This document shows, in pieces, positions 51,470 to 59,111 of a DNA stretch of 64,000 nt. Origin of the DNA: an uncultured Muribaculaceae bacterium (GTDB lineage: Bacteria > Bacteroidota > Bacteroidia > Bacteroidales > Muribaculaceae). A model generated the notes under the pieces. The model was not told the origin of the DNA. It saw only the letters and a list, made by a program, of their open reading frames with translations, and did no database searches. The position numbers and the translations under genes were made by a program. Each line of letters begins with the position of its first letter. The stretch's first letter is position 1. The DNA lies in NCBI GenBank assembly GCA_910578075.1, contig CAJTPK010000008.1, positions 1-64,000 of the forward strand, in the 5' to 3' direction.

Positions 51470-53560
51470 ATGCTCAGATACATCGCTTCAACCGCACTAA
51501 TCTTCATTGCTGTTCCTGCTATCGCGCAAGAGCCGACTGATAGTGTCAAGACACAAGAACTCAAAGAGGTTGTGGTGCAAGCCCAGATGCAACGCACTTC
51601 ATCTGCAAAGTCAACCTATACACCATCAGGAAAGCAAAAGAACGCGGCGCAGAATGCAGTGGATCTTCTCCGGCAGATGGCTATCCCTCAGATCCGGATA
51701 AACCCGATTGACGAGACCGTTACCGACAATGTAGGCGGTAGCGTAGCCATTTACATCAACTTTCTTGAAGCCTCCAAAGAGGAAATGGAAGGACTGCGCA
51801 CTGCTGATGTGAGGCGTGTGGAATATCTTGAATTTCCTACCGACCCTCGTTTCCGTGGAGCCGAGAGAGTGATAAACATTATCGTGCAGGAATATGCCTA
51901 CGGTGGTTATACAAAGGTGAGGGCGAATGAGAATTTCCTTGTCGGTCTGTCAAGCCGAATCAACATATTCTCAAAATTCACTTACAAGAAGATGACCTAC
52001 GACCTGTATGCCGGAGCCAATAACTGGAACAATCATCATATAGGGAAAACAACAGAGGGTACATACCGTCTGACAGACACTGAAGGAAAGGAATATTCGC
52101 TAAATCGTAAGGAAACACTTGAATCATCACATTATAAACAGAACCAATATCCTGTCACCTTCCGGGCCACATATAACAGTGACAAAATCCAGATACGCAA
52201 TCTTCTTGCTTTTACAAACTTAGGAATACCCACAAATGAATATTCCGGCAAACTGGAGTATTCGCTCAATTCAGTTGAGGGATACTCTTTTGACAGAAAG
52301 AATCCGAATCGTTCCAATTCAATTGCTTATTCGGGTACATATTTCTTCGCACTTCCACAGGGATTTTCAGTAGACTTCTCCCCTTCGTTCAACTATACCC
52401 ACGGCAATGATTATACAGATTATTCTGTATCGAATCAATCTGAGATTTACCGTCATGCCAAAGAAGATGCATACAACTACCGGCTGAATCTATATATCCG
52501 TAAAAGTTTCGGACAAAAACATTCTGTAATTTTAGGTGGGAATTATGGTGACAACATCAACCGCTTGCAATATACCGGAGATAATGGATATAACGATAAG
52601 TTTCACAACGCTTTTGCTGCAGGAATGGTCGGTTATAATTTTCAGACACAAAAAATATCAGTGAATTTCGATGCAGGTCTGGCATGGGAAAACAGTGATA
52701 TAAACGGACAGAAAAACAACGACACTTATCCATTCACTCATATAAATGTGAGATATGTTCCAAACCATAAAAACAGTTTCTCCGCTTATTTCCAATATGC
52801 GACAAACAGTCCCGGAATATCGGAGAAATCCTCCGATCTGCTTCGTGAAAACGAATTGATGTATATTACAGGAAATCCTTTGCTTGAAAATTGCCGACAC
52901 ACAACCATAAATATTGCATATACATGGATGCCGTCAAATGCTTTTAGCTTGAGCGCATATGGCAGCTATTTCGGCATGTATGACCGTCATTTGCTTGTAT
53001 ATAAACCTTATGAACATGGTAAAGCCCTGTTGCGGTCATATGTCAATGACGGTGATTATTTGAATGGAGAGATTGGATTGGCAGCCAACTTGAAACTTCT
53101 TAATGGAAAACTCCAACTCTACGCCAATCCCAGCCAATCGTTCTACAAATCAACCGGTATCTTCAATGAGAATTGCAATTCGTTCCGTGTGACGGCCCAG
53201 GCAATCTATTATCTCGACAACTTCTATTTTCAAGCCTATTATGAAAGTCCTCGTAAAAGCATGTTCACTGCTTCACCCCGGATAAGCAAAGGGCGTAATT
53301 TCCATAGCGTGACCGTCGGTTGGGCCAACGCCAACTGGAATCTGCGTGTCATGGCAGCTAACTTTTTCAACAAAGGATGGGATGGCGCGACAAACACAAC
53401 CATTTCACCATATTACAGCGAGTTACAGACTATCATCGGTACATCTTCTCATCCCCGTATAAATTTAACATCCACTTATACATTCGGCTACGGCAAGAAA
53501 GTACAGCGTGGTAACGAAGTCGGCGAACAATCCGGCGCAGCATCGGCAATATTAAAATAA
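51470..53560 (+). CDS. Outer-membrane beta-barrel (TonB-receptor-like), paralogue 2
   Basis: The 696-residue protein has a signal peptide (MLRYIASTALIFIAVPAIAQ), a plug-like region starting ELKEVVVQAQMQRT with LLRQMAIPQIRINP and DPRFRGAERVINIIVQEYAYG, and a barrel ending TYTFGYGKKVQRGNE...ASAILK. These stretches align closely with the protein at 44985-47066 (LLNRMAIPQLKVSP, DPRFQGKAHVVNFVMH, TYTFGFGKKVRQGDE), so the two are paralogues. It is followed after 13 bases by a GLPGLI gene, a frequent partner of such barrels. Ligand unknown. Confidence 0.87.
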   Translation: MLRYIASTALIFIAVPAIAQEPTDSVKTQELKEVVVQAQMQRTSSAKSTYTPSGKQKNAAQNAVDLLRQMAIPQIRINPIDETVTDNVGGSVAIYINFLEASKEEMEGLRTADVRRVEYLEFPTDPRFRGAERVINIIVQEYAYGGYTKVRANENFLVGLSSRINIFSKFTYKKMTYDLYAGANNWNNHHIGKTTEGTYRLTDTEGKEYSLNRKETLESSHYKQNQYPVTFRATYNSDKIQIRNLLAFTNLGIPTNEYSGKLEYSLNSVEGYSFDRKNPNRSNSIAYSGTYFFALPQGFSVDFSPSFNYTHGNDYTDYSVSNQSEIYRHAKEDAYNYRLNLYIRKSFGQKHSVILGGNYGDNINRLQYTGDNGYNDKFHNAFAAGMVGYNFQTQKISVNFDAGLAWENSDINGQKNNDTYPFTHINVRYVPNHKNSFSAYFQYATNSPGISEKSSDLLRENELMYITGNPLLENCRHTTINIAYTWMPSNAFSLSAYGSYFGMYDRHLLVYKPYEHGKALLRSYVNDGDYLNGEIGLAANLKLLNGKLQLYANPSQSFYKSTGIFNENCNSFRVTAQAIYYLDNFYFQAYYESPRKSMFTASPRISKGRNFHSVTVGWANANWNLRVMAANFFNKGWDGATNTTISPYYSELQTIIGTSSHPRINLTSTYTFGYGKKVQRGNEVGEQSGAASAILK

Positions 53561-53573
53561 CAACATATTCAAA

Positions 53574-54413
53574 ATGAAAAGCTTAGTCACCCATATTATT
53601 CTCTGTCTTATGGTGGTGTCCGCATTAGCGCAGGAGAATCTTGCAGTAAAATATACCGTTCAAAACCGCGATACAGACAGCGGCAAACTATATTCATACG
53701 AAATGGTCTTGGTCGCTAATCCTCAAAAATCTTTGTTCTACAACACAGAGAGTCTATACTGCGACTCCTGCAATTCCACACCAGAAGGCAAAGCTAAATT
53801 GCGAGACATACAGATGAAGGCATGGAGAGTGGTACATCCTGATGGAACTGTAACAATGGATGGGCGCAAACTCGGCTTAGCTCCCGAAAAGAAGCAGTTC
53901 CTGTACGTTGCAAAAGATCATAAAGCTGGAGAGCTAACAGTATACGACCATAAAGGAGAAGGATTGTACCGTTACACTGAACCTATGTCGGATATTGAAT
54001 GGAAGATTATGGAAAATTCTACAAAAAACATATTGGGATATGAATGCATGATGGCACAATCCGACTATCATGGACGCACCTGGACAGTTTGGTTCGCGCC
54101 AGAGATTCCGATTCAAGACGGTCCATGGAAATTACGAGGATTACCTGGAGTTATACTTGGTGCAGAAGGAGAAAATGACTTCCATATCGAAGCAACTGAA
54201 GCGGGAATTACATCGTTGCCAGTTCCAGATATGTATTTGGTCAGAGATTACGAAAAAGGTGAACGCAAGAAAATACTTGCCGACCATGAGCATTATATCA
54301 ACAATCTGGAAAGCATCTTGGCTGCACAAGGGATAAAAATCAATGGAGATGGTTCACCAGCTAATCTACCGAAATATGATCGTCAAAGAAGAGCTTGGGA
54401 AACAGACTATTAG
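53574..54413 (+). CDS. GLPGLI family secreted protein
   Basis: The 279-residue protein starts with a signal peptide (MKSLVTHIILCLMVVSALAQ) and contains the signature WKLRGLPGVILGAEG around residue 185, with YECMMAQSDYHGRTWTVWFA before it, both typical of the GLPGLI family (TIGR01200). Members are periplasmic or surface proteins of Bacteroidetes often encoded next to TonB-dependent-like barrels. Its 13-base gap to the barrel indicates an operon. The biochemical role is unknown. Confidence 0.88.
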   Translation: MKSLVTHIILCLMVVSALAQENLAVKYTVQNRDTDSGKLYSYEMVLVANPQKSLFYNTESLYCDSCNSTPEGKAKLRDIQMKAWRVVHPDGTVTMDGRKLGLAPEKKQFLYVAKDHKAGELTVYDHKGEGLYRYTEPMSDIEWKIMENSTKNILGYECMMAQSDYHGRTWTVWFAPEIPIQDGPWKLRGLPGVILGAEGENDFHIEATEAGITSLPVPDMYLVRDYEKGERKKILADHEHYINNLESILAAQGIKINGDGSPANLPKYDRQRRAWETDY

Positions 54414-54575
54414 ACGTTGTTTAAAAATATATGTTAATCAGGAGATTCATATCCGAGACAGATTTTTCTGGTAGATCCCGCTATGCTCCTTCGCCTTAAA
54501 TGTATTTGGTCTAAAAATCTGCCGTCCATGATTAATATTCATTTTAAACAACTTCTTAACCGCTACTTATTCAAA

Positions 54576-55088
54576 ATGAAAATACTAAAATACATCTCAT
54601 TTATTCTTTTAGTTGGTTTAGTTTCCTGTTCAGACGAACCGGAGCAAACTGATAATCTGACAATCCAACCCTTGATTCAATCGGTATGCGATTATGACAA
54701 CAAAGAGTTCAACGCTCCGGAAAATCCACCTGAATACTACATAATCAATTCCGCCCGCGACCTGACAAATCTTCCGAAGGGAACGCTGGATTGGCATACC
54801 GAGTCAGTATGCACTAAAGTTGATTTTGCTAAGAAAACTCTTATCATAACAACTTCAGTCATTTATTGCGAACCAACCATTGGCGAGGATGATTGGAACT
54901 GGGCAATGGCTGAATATGTATTGACAAAAGACTACACGCTGAATATCCGGTACTCAAACTGCTCTGTTTTACCTAATACCAAATATTCTGAGAAATGTAA
55001 GATTCAGTTTGGTTTCACCGCAGACAAAATACCTTCAGACACAAAATTAACCATAACCGAAAGCATGGTAGTAATACAACCTAAATAA
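54576..55088 (+). CDS. Small lipoprotein of unknown function
   Basis: The 170-residue protein starts MKILKYISFILLVGLVSCSD with lipobox LVSC, so it is acylated at Cys18. The mature domain is acidic and strand-rich, with several cysteines (VCDYDN, ESVCTK, IYCEPT, NCSVLP, EKCKIQ). The start at 54576 is chosen over 54483 because only this gives a proper lipoprotein signal. It lies 160 bases after the GLPGLI gene. Function unknown. Confidence 0.7.
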   Translation: MKILKYISFILLVGLVSCSDEPEQTDNLTIQPLIQSVCDYDNKEFNAPENPPEYYIINSARDLTNLPKGTLDWHTESVCTKVDFAKKTLIITTSVIYCEPTIGEDDWNWAMAEYVLTKDYTLNIRYSNCSVLPNTKYSEKCKIQFGFTADKIPSDTKLTITESMVVIQPK

Positions 55089-55137
55089 ATTGAAACCAAA
55101 ATAATTTGTTATGCGTGATGGTAACCATTCGAATCAA

Positions 55138-55581
55138 ATGGACAAGCATTCAATCATCGGATTCCTGATAACATTACTCCTGATATTTTGCGGGTGCTCA
55201 ACGCATCGCAGGGTTGACGGATGGTATCCGATTGCTGATTATCCGGATAATTCGGTTATTGGCAAACCGTTGATTACGGTCAAAGACTTTGATAAGATTA
55301 CAATTTTAAAAGACACTTTTATCATAGAAGGAGATACTGTCGTTCAGTTTTTGATTCAAGGACGTGTTAAATCAGAAAAACGAAAACAATGGGCAGATGG
55401 CACGGAGCAGTTGATTGGCAAAAGACTTGGCTTCATCTTCAACGACTCTGTGATTACCGCACCCAAGATCAACGCAAGAATCGAAAGCGGTAATTTCCAA
55501 ATAACCAGTCCCGACACAGTTCTACTCAAAAGTATCTTTTCTGATTTGGAAGCTATTTCTGGTCCAACCTCGTCACAATGA
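55138..55581 (+). CDS. Lipoprotein with SecDF P1-head-like domain
   Basis: The 147-residue protein has a lipoprotein signal (MDKHSIIGFLITLLLIFCGC, lipobox FCGC). Its second half, LGFIFNDSVITAPKINARIE followed by GNFQIT, resembles the SecD P1 head subdomain, where the same pattern of a strand, VI-AP-IN and a glycine turn appears. That domain alone in a lipoprotein is known in Bacteroidetes, but its role is unclear. It ends just before post-stop palindrome copy 4. Confidence 0.65.
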   Translation: MDKHSIIGFLITLLLIFCGCSTHRRVDGWYPIADYPDNSVIGKPLITVKDFDKITILKDTFIIEGDTVVQFLIQGRVKSEKRKQWADGTEQLIGKRLGFIFNDSVITAPKINARIESGNFQITSPDTVLLKSIFSDLEAISGPTSSQ

Positions 55582-55609
55582 CAGGTTGTATCAAGCATCA
55601 GATACTAAA

Positions 55610-55648
55610 AGTCCGCCCCTAAAGCTAAATTTTTATGAGACGGACTCT
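55610..55648 (+). repeat. Post-stop palindrome, copy 4
   Basis: Arms AGTCCG and CGGACT flank CCCCTAAAGCTAAATTTTTA. It follows the stop of the SecD-like lipoprotein by 28 bases in the conserved orientation. Its right end runs directly into a -7 element. Confidence 0.75.
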
Positions 55649-55655
55649 AAATTTG
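55648..55655 (+). promoter_or_regulatory. -7 element overlapping the repeat
   Basis: TAAATTTG starts at the last base of palindrome copy 4 and lies 16 bases before the ATG at 55671, so the repeat's arm forms part of this promoter's upstream sequence. Confidence 0.45.
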
Positions 55656-55670
55656 CAAACTAATAAAAGT

Positions 55671-56093
55671 ATGAAGAATAACCTGGTAAAATCATTCCTT
55701 GTAGTTGTGTTCTCAATGAGTTTTCTAAGTTCTTACGGACAGTGTGAAGAAAAGATAAAAGATTTCTACATCACCTATATGCAGAACTCCGAGAAGAATG
55801 AAGGAGCAAACGTAGAGTTAATGAAAAATCACATGTCACCGAAGTTGATTGCAAAACTCGCAAACTACACAAAGCAATATGATGCTGACGCAGTCATTCA
55901 TGCACAAGATGTCTCTAAATACGGCATGGAGTCACTCATAGTTGTTCCATCGGGAAAAGACAACAGGTATTTAGTTAAATACAAATGGGCACCCGAAAGT
56001 AATTACACTTCCATTCCTGTAAGAGCCATCATTACCAACGGCAAACTCACGTTTCTGGATATATCCCCGATTGACACCCATACCGATCGGTAA
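55671..56093 (+). CDS. Secreted DUF3828-like protein
   Basis: The 140-residue protein has a signal peptide (MKNNLVKSFLVVVFSMSFLS, cleavage near SSYGQ) and a mature domain with YITYMQNSEKN, SPKLIAKLANYTKQYDADAV and YLVKYKWAPESNYTSIPV, resembling DUF3828 proteins. These are small periplasmic alpha+beta proteins without known activity. Start at ATG 55671 follows from the promoter position. Confidence 0.65.
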   Translation: MKNNLVKSFLVVVFSMSFLSSYGQCEEKIKDFYITYMQNSEKNEGANVELMKNHMSPKLIAKLANYTKQYDADAVIHAQDVSKYGMESLIVVPSGKDNRYLVKYKWAPESNYTSIPVRAIITNGKLTFLDISPIDTHTDR

Positions 56094-56232
56094 GAGTTAT
56101 TCTGATACCACCGAAAGAAATCGCTTAATATCTTTCTATATCGCGTCGGCAACTGCAACGTATTCGAGAGAGAAATCATATAATTTTTAAACAAATGGGA
56201 CAAATGTCCCATGATTTCTCAATTCATACTAC

Positions 56233-56240
56233 TATATTTG
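56233..56240 (+). promoter_or_regulatory. -7 element of the secreted protein gene at 56264
   Basis: TATATTTG, 23 bases before the ATG. Just upstream, GGGACAAATGTCCC (56198-56211) is a perfect short palindrome that could be an operator. Confidence 0.55.
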
Positions 56241-56263
56241 TAAAATAACTAACTCTTTTGATC

Positions 56264-56944
56264 ATGAAACTGAGAATCTATCTATTGGCAGTATCGGCAA
56301 TAATAACTGCATCCTCTGTTAATGCAAAAAATGATGCACGTGCCGACATATACTTCACAAATGGTACGTCGACGGAATGTGTGGAGCTGAAGCTGCCCTC
56401 CAGCTGGCAAGACAAGGTGGAATATACAACCGATGGCAGGAAGCAAAAGATCCATGCTGACAGTATAGACCATATTCTGCTGTATCACGTGGACGTGCCC
56501 GAGCGTAAGGCCTTCGTCCGCAGAAACCCCGTAGGTGCTTTCGACCACAAGAAGAATGAATTGAAGAACTGGAAAGCCAAAAATTGGCAATTCCTTGAAT
56601 CGGCCGGTGAGCATCTGTATTATTGGGTCTCCTTTTGGAAAGTGAAAGTTAAGAAAGACGGCTTTTCGTTTACACTTGGCGCAGATGCAAGTTCTTACGG
56701 CACTCCATATTATTTCCAGAAGCCTGGAAATCCCCTGACGCTCAATATTCCGGCGAACCCCTACCGCACAGGGGTAACCCGCGACTGGCTTTGCGTCTAT
56801 CTCGGTGATGACCCTGAATTGGTGAAACGTGTTTCTGAAAAAGGTTATTACAGTAAAAAGCCGAAGGATGCCTTTAGACATAAGGGCAACGACTATAACC
56901 CTTTCTTTTTCGAGGAAATAGCCGTTGACTACAATCCTCAATAA
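56264..56944 (+). CDS. Secreted protein of unknown function
   Basis: The 226-residue protein starts MKLRIYLLAVSAIITASSVN with a signal peptide. The mature part is strand-rich: ADIYFTNGTSTECVELKLPS, DSIDHILLYHV, then WLCVYLGDDPELVKRVSEKG near the C-terminus. I recognise no family. The broken gene immediately downstream encodes a related C-terminal segment (VEVFFGDDHAVIEKYRNGEY), suggesting tandem duplication. A palindrome and promoter precede it. Confidence 0.65.
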   Translation: MKLRIYLLAVSAIITASSVNAKNDARADIYFTNGTSTECVELKLPSSWQDKVEYTTDGRKQKIHADSIDHILLYHVDVPERKAFVRRNPVGAFDHKKNELKNWKAKNWQFLESAGEHLYYWVSFWKVKVKKDGFSFTLGADASSYGTPYYFQKPGNPLTLNIPANPYRTGVTRDWLCVYLGDDPELVKRVSEKGYYSKKPKDAFRHKGNDYNPFFFEEIAVDYNPQ

Positions 56945-56975
56945 GTTTTTAGGAAATCAATAATTTACCTGTATC

Positions 56976-57436
56976 ATGAAAAGACTGATAAGTGTTATCA
57001 TCCTAAACGTTCTCGTTGCGCTTACAACAACAGTGTTTGCTTCTGGCTCCGGGACATGGACATGGTGCGACATACATCTTAAAATCAATCAGCAGATCCC
57101 ATATGGTTATGCCTCGAAAAAGCCGGCAAAAACTGTTCATCATGGAGGGAGATTGGACGTCCCGATTTCAAGAAAGGACGGCTGCGGTTTAAGTTTAATA
57201 AAATGTATTCCTATTTAGGAACTCTTCATATTATGAAGAATACAGATTTGGCACCCAGCTATCTTCCACACAAAACCAAAGACGCGAGAAAATGGGTCGA
57301 AGTATTTTTCGGTGACGACCATGCGGTGATTGAAAAATACAGAAACGGGGAGTACGAGGCCTCGGATTGGGGAAACAAATACACCGATTATTCCAAGATA
57401 ATTGAGGACTACACCCCGTCATCCGGCAACAATTGA
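56976..57436 (+). pseudogene. Frameshifted relative of the upstream secreted protein
   Basis: Two overlapping frames cover this stretch. The first (56976-57218) begins with a signal peptide, MKRLISVIILNVLVALTTTV, and ends at SRKDGCGLSLIK; the second (57203-57436) begins around KMYSYLGTLHIMKN and ends DYSKIIEDYTP. Read together they parallel the C-terminal half of the protein at 56264 (KKDGFSFTL, WLCVYLGDDPELV). A frameshift near 57190-57205 would join them. The central part of the full-length relative is absent. A sequencing error is an alternative. Confidence 0.55.
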
Positions 57437-57483
57437 GTTTCTAAAGCCTTTCTTAGAATTATATTACATTGTAAAAATCCTGA

Positions 57484-59019
57484 ATGAAACGAACCGGAGT
57501 TCTCTTAGCTATCTGCATGCAGCTCGTCGGATGCCAAAACAATGGCGAAGACGAGCCACCTATGCGCGAGCCTGATTATGTGAAGATGGAAGATGGCGTG
57601 ACAGTCTTTGAGGCTCCAGCCGATGGTTGCGACCTGACAATCAACTTCTCAACGAACACAGTATGGAATGTGGAATACGGACGATACGCAGAAGGATATG
57701 TCGCAGCACCACTACAAGAGAGCGGTGGCGCCGGCAACCACAAAATGACAGTGACCGTGACACCAAACGTAGGTGTCGATGCTCTGCCCCGCTCCTTCCA
57801 ATTCTCCATAAAGGCAGGACTGGCCTCAGCTGAAATCACAATCACTCAGCAGCCAAATATAATCCAATTGCCTGATGAAGCGGAGGTGCGTACCTACCTG
57901 ATTCAGCTTTACAACGACGCAGGTCTGGCCAATTGCAAATGGGCGGCCAAATGGGGTTCCGACTTACCGATCAACGAATGGGGTCCGGAGGTGAATTACG
58001 AGAAAGGCCGGCTGAATCTATATCTGAGCGACCGCAAGCTGAAGGGCAAGATCAACCTTTCTGGGTGCAAAGCGCTCGAGAGCCTCCGCTGCTCCAAAAA
58101 TCAGATTTCGGAAATCAATGTGTCCAACTGCCCGCTGCTCAATTATATCGATGCCACAAACGTTGGTTTGAAAAGTATCAATCTTGAGGGTTGCCTAAGT
58201 ATCAACCGCCTCTCGGTGCCATACAATCCTTTGACCGATATTGATATAGCATGGTCGTCCACAATAAGCGAGCTTCAGGTTCATGACTGTAATTTAACCA
58301 CAATCGACTTGGAACGCTGTGAGTGGCTTAGTACAGTTGGAGTGAATAATAACCGCCTCCGCGACATCAATATCCCGCGACGAGGGCACCTGCGCCTGTT
58401 CTTTTGTTACTCCAACGAACTCAGCACCCTTGACCTTAGCAACACACCGCTGCTTCAGCTGCTCAACTGCGGTGAGAACAACCTCACCGAACTTAACGTC
58501 AAGGGTTGCCCCCGACTCCACGCTCTCTACTGCTACGACAACCGCCTCAGTAGTGTGGACGTGGACGACCAAAAGAATGTCCTCTCGCAATATTACTGTT
58601 ATTCCAACCTATTCGGAACGCTCAACCTCGATGGCTTTCGCGAACTCAGCGAACTGCATTGCTCCGACAATGGCCTAACAAGCCTCAACATTGCCGGCTG
58701 CAAAAAAATCCGCTGGTTGTATTGCAGCTACAACAAGCTCGACGAGCTCGACATCAGCGCGCCCGATCGTGACACATTCGAGCGACTCGACTGCTCATAC
58801 AACCGTATGCGCAAAATCGACATCACATCAATGCGCCCCCTGCGCCTCTGGTGCCAGGGCAACCTCATCGGAGGCGAAATCCCTGAGCACTTCGACCGTC
58901 TGCTCGAATTTGAATACGATGTCCGCTACGAATATTACCCCGAAAACAGTACATACACCGACCGTGGGTACGGCTGGTACTACCCAGGCGAACCCGAAAA
59001 GATGCAACATTGCCGCTGA
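57484..59019 (+). CDS. BACON-LRR surface lipoprotein
   Basis: The 511-residue protein has a lipoprotein signal (MKRTGVLLAICMQLVGC, lipobox LVGC), a BACON-type beta-sandwich (about 30-125, ending SIKAGLASAEITITQQPN), a short linker, then about twelve leucine-rich repeats of roughly 21 residues (for example LESLRCSKNQISEINVSNC), with Cys or Tyr replacing Leu in many positions, and a Tyr-rich tail. Such Bacteroidales LRR lipoproteins are displayed on the surface and may bind host or microbial ligands. The repeat part has higher GC than its neighbours, consistent with separate origin. Confidence 0.85.
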   Translation: MKRTGVLLAICMQLVGCQNNGEDEPPMREPDYVKMEDGVTVFEAPADGCDLTINFSTNTVWNVEYGRYAEGYVAAPLQESGGAGNHKMTVTVTPNVGVDALPRSFQFSIKAGLASAEITITQQPNIIQLPDEAEVRTYLIQLYNDAGLANCKWAAKWGSDLPINEWGPEVNYEKGRLNLYLSDRKLKGKINLSGCKALESLRCSKNQISEINVSNCPLLNYIDATNVGLKSINLEGCLSINRLSVPYNPLTDIDIAWSSTISELQVHDCNLTTIDLERCEWLSTVGVNNNRLRDINIPRRGHLRLFFCYSNELSTLDLSNTPLLQLLNCGENNLTELNVKGCPRLHALYCYDNRLSSVDVDDQKNVLSQYYCYSNLFGTLNLDGFRELSELHCSDNGLTSLNIAGCKKIRWLYCSYNKLDELDISAPDRDTFERLDCSYNRMRKIDITSMRPLRLWCQGNLIGGEIPEHFDRLLEFEYDVRYEYYPENSTYTDRGYGWYYPGEPEKMQHCR

Positions 59020-59051
59020 TGCCAGTTGCAATAAACCTAAAAAAGCAATAG

Positions 59052-59084
59052 GCGGTAACCTCCTTTTTATCGGAGCGTTACCGT
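59052..59084. terminator. Hairpin between the LRR gene and ppdK
   Basis: Arms GCGGTAAC and GTTACCGT (one G-T pair), extended inside by CTCC/GGAG, lie between two convergent genes and probably terminate both. Confidence 0.65.
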
Positions 59085-59111
59085 CTATCTTATTTATTGG
59101 ATATTAACCTA

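Noticed and set aside
56282..56941. 219-codon minus-strand frame
   Set aside because: It mirrors the secreted protein at 56264, which has a signal peptide and promoter; the antisense frame has neither.
58691..59107. 138-codon frame overlapping the end of the LRR gene
   Set aside because: Ser/Thr/Ala-rich shadow of the GC-rich LRR repeats in another frame.
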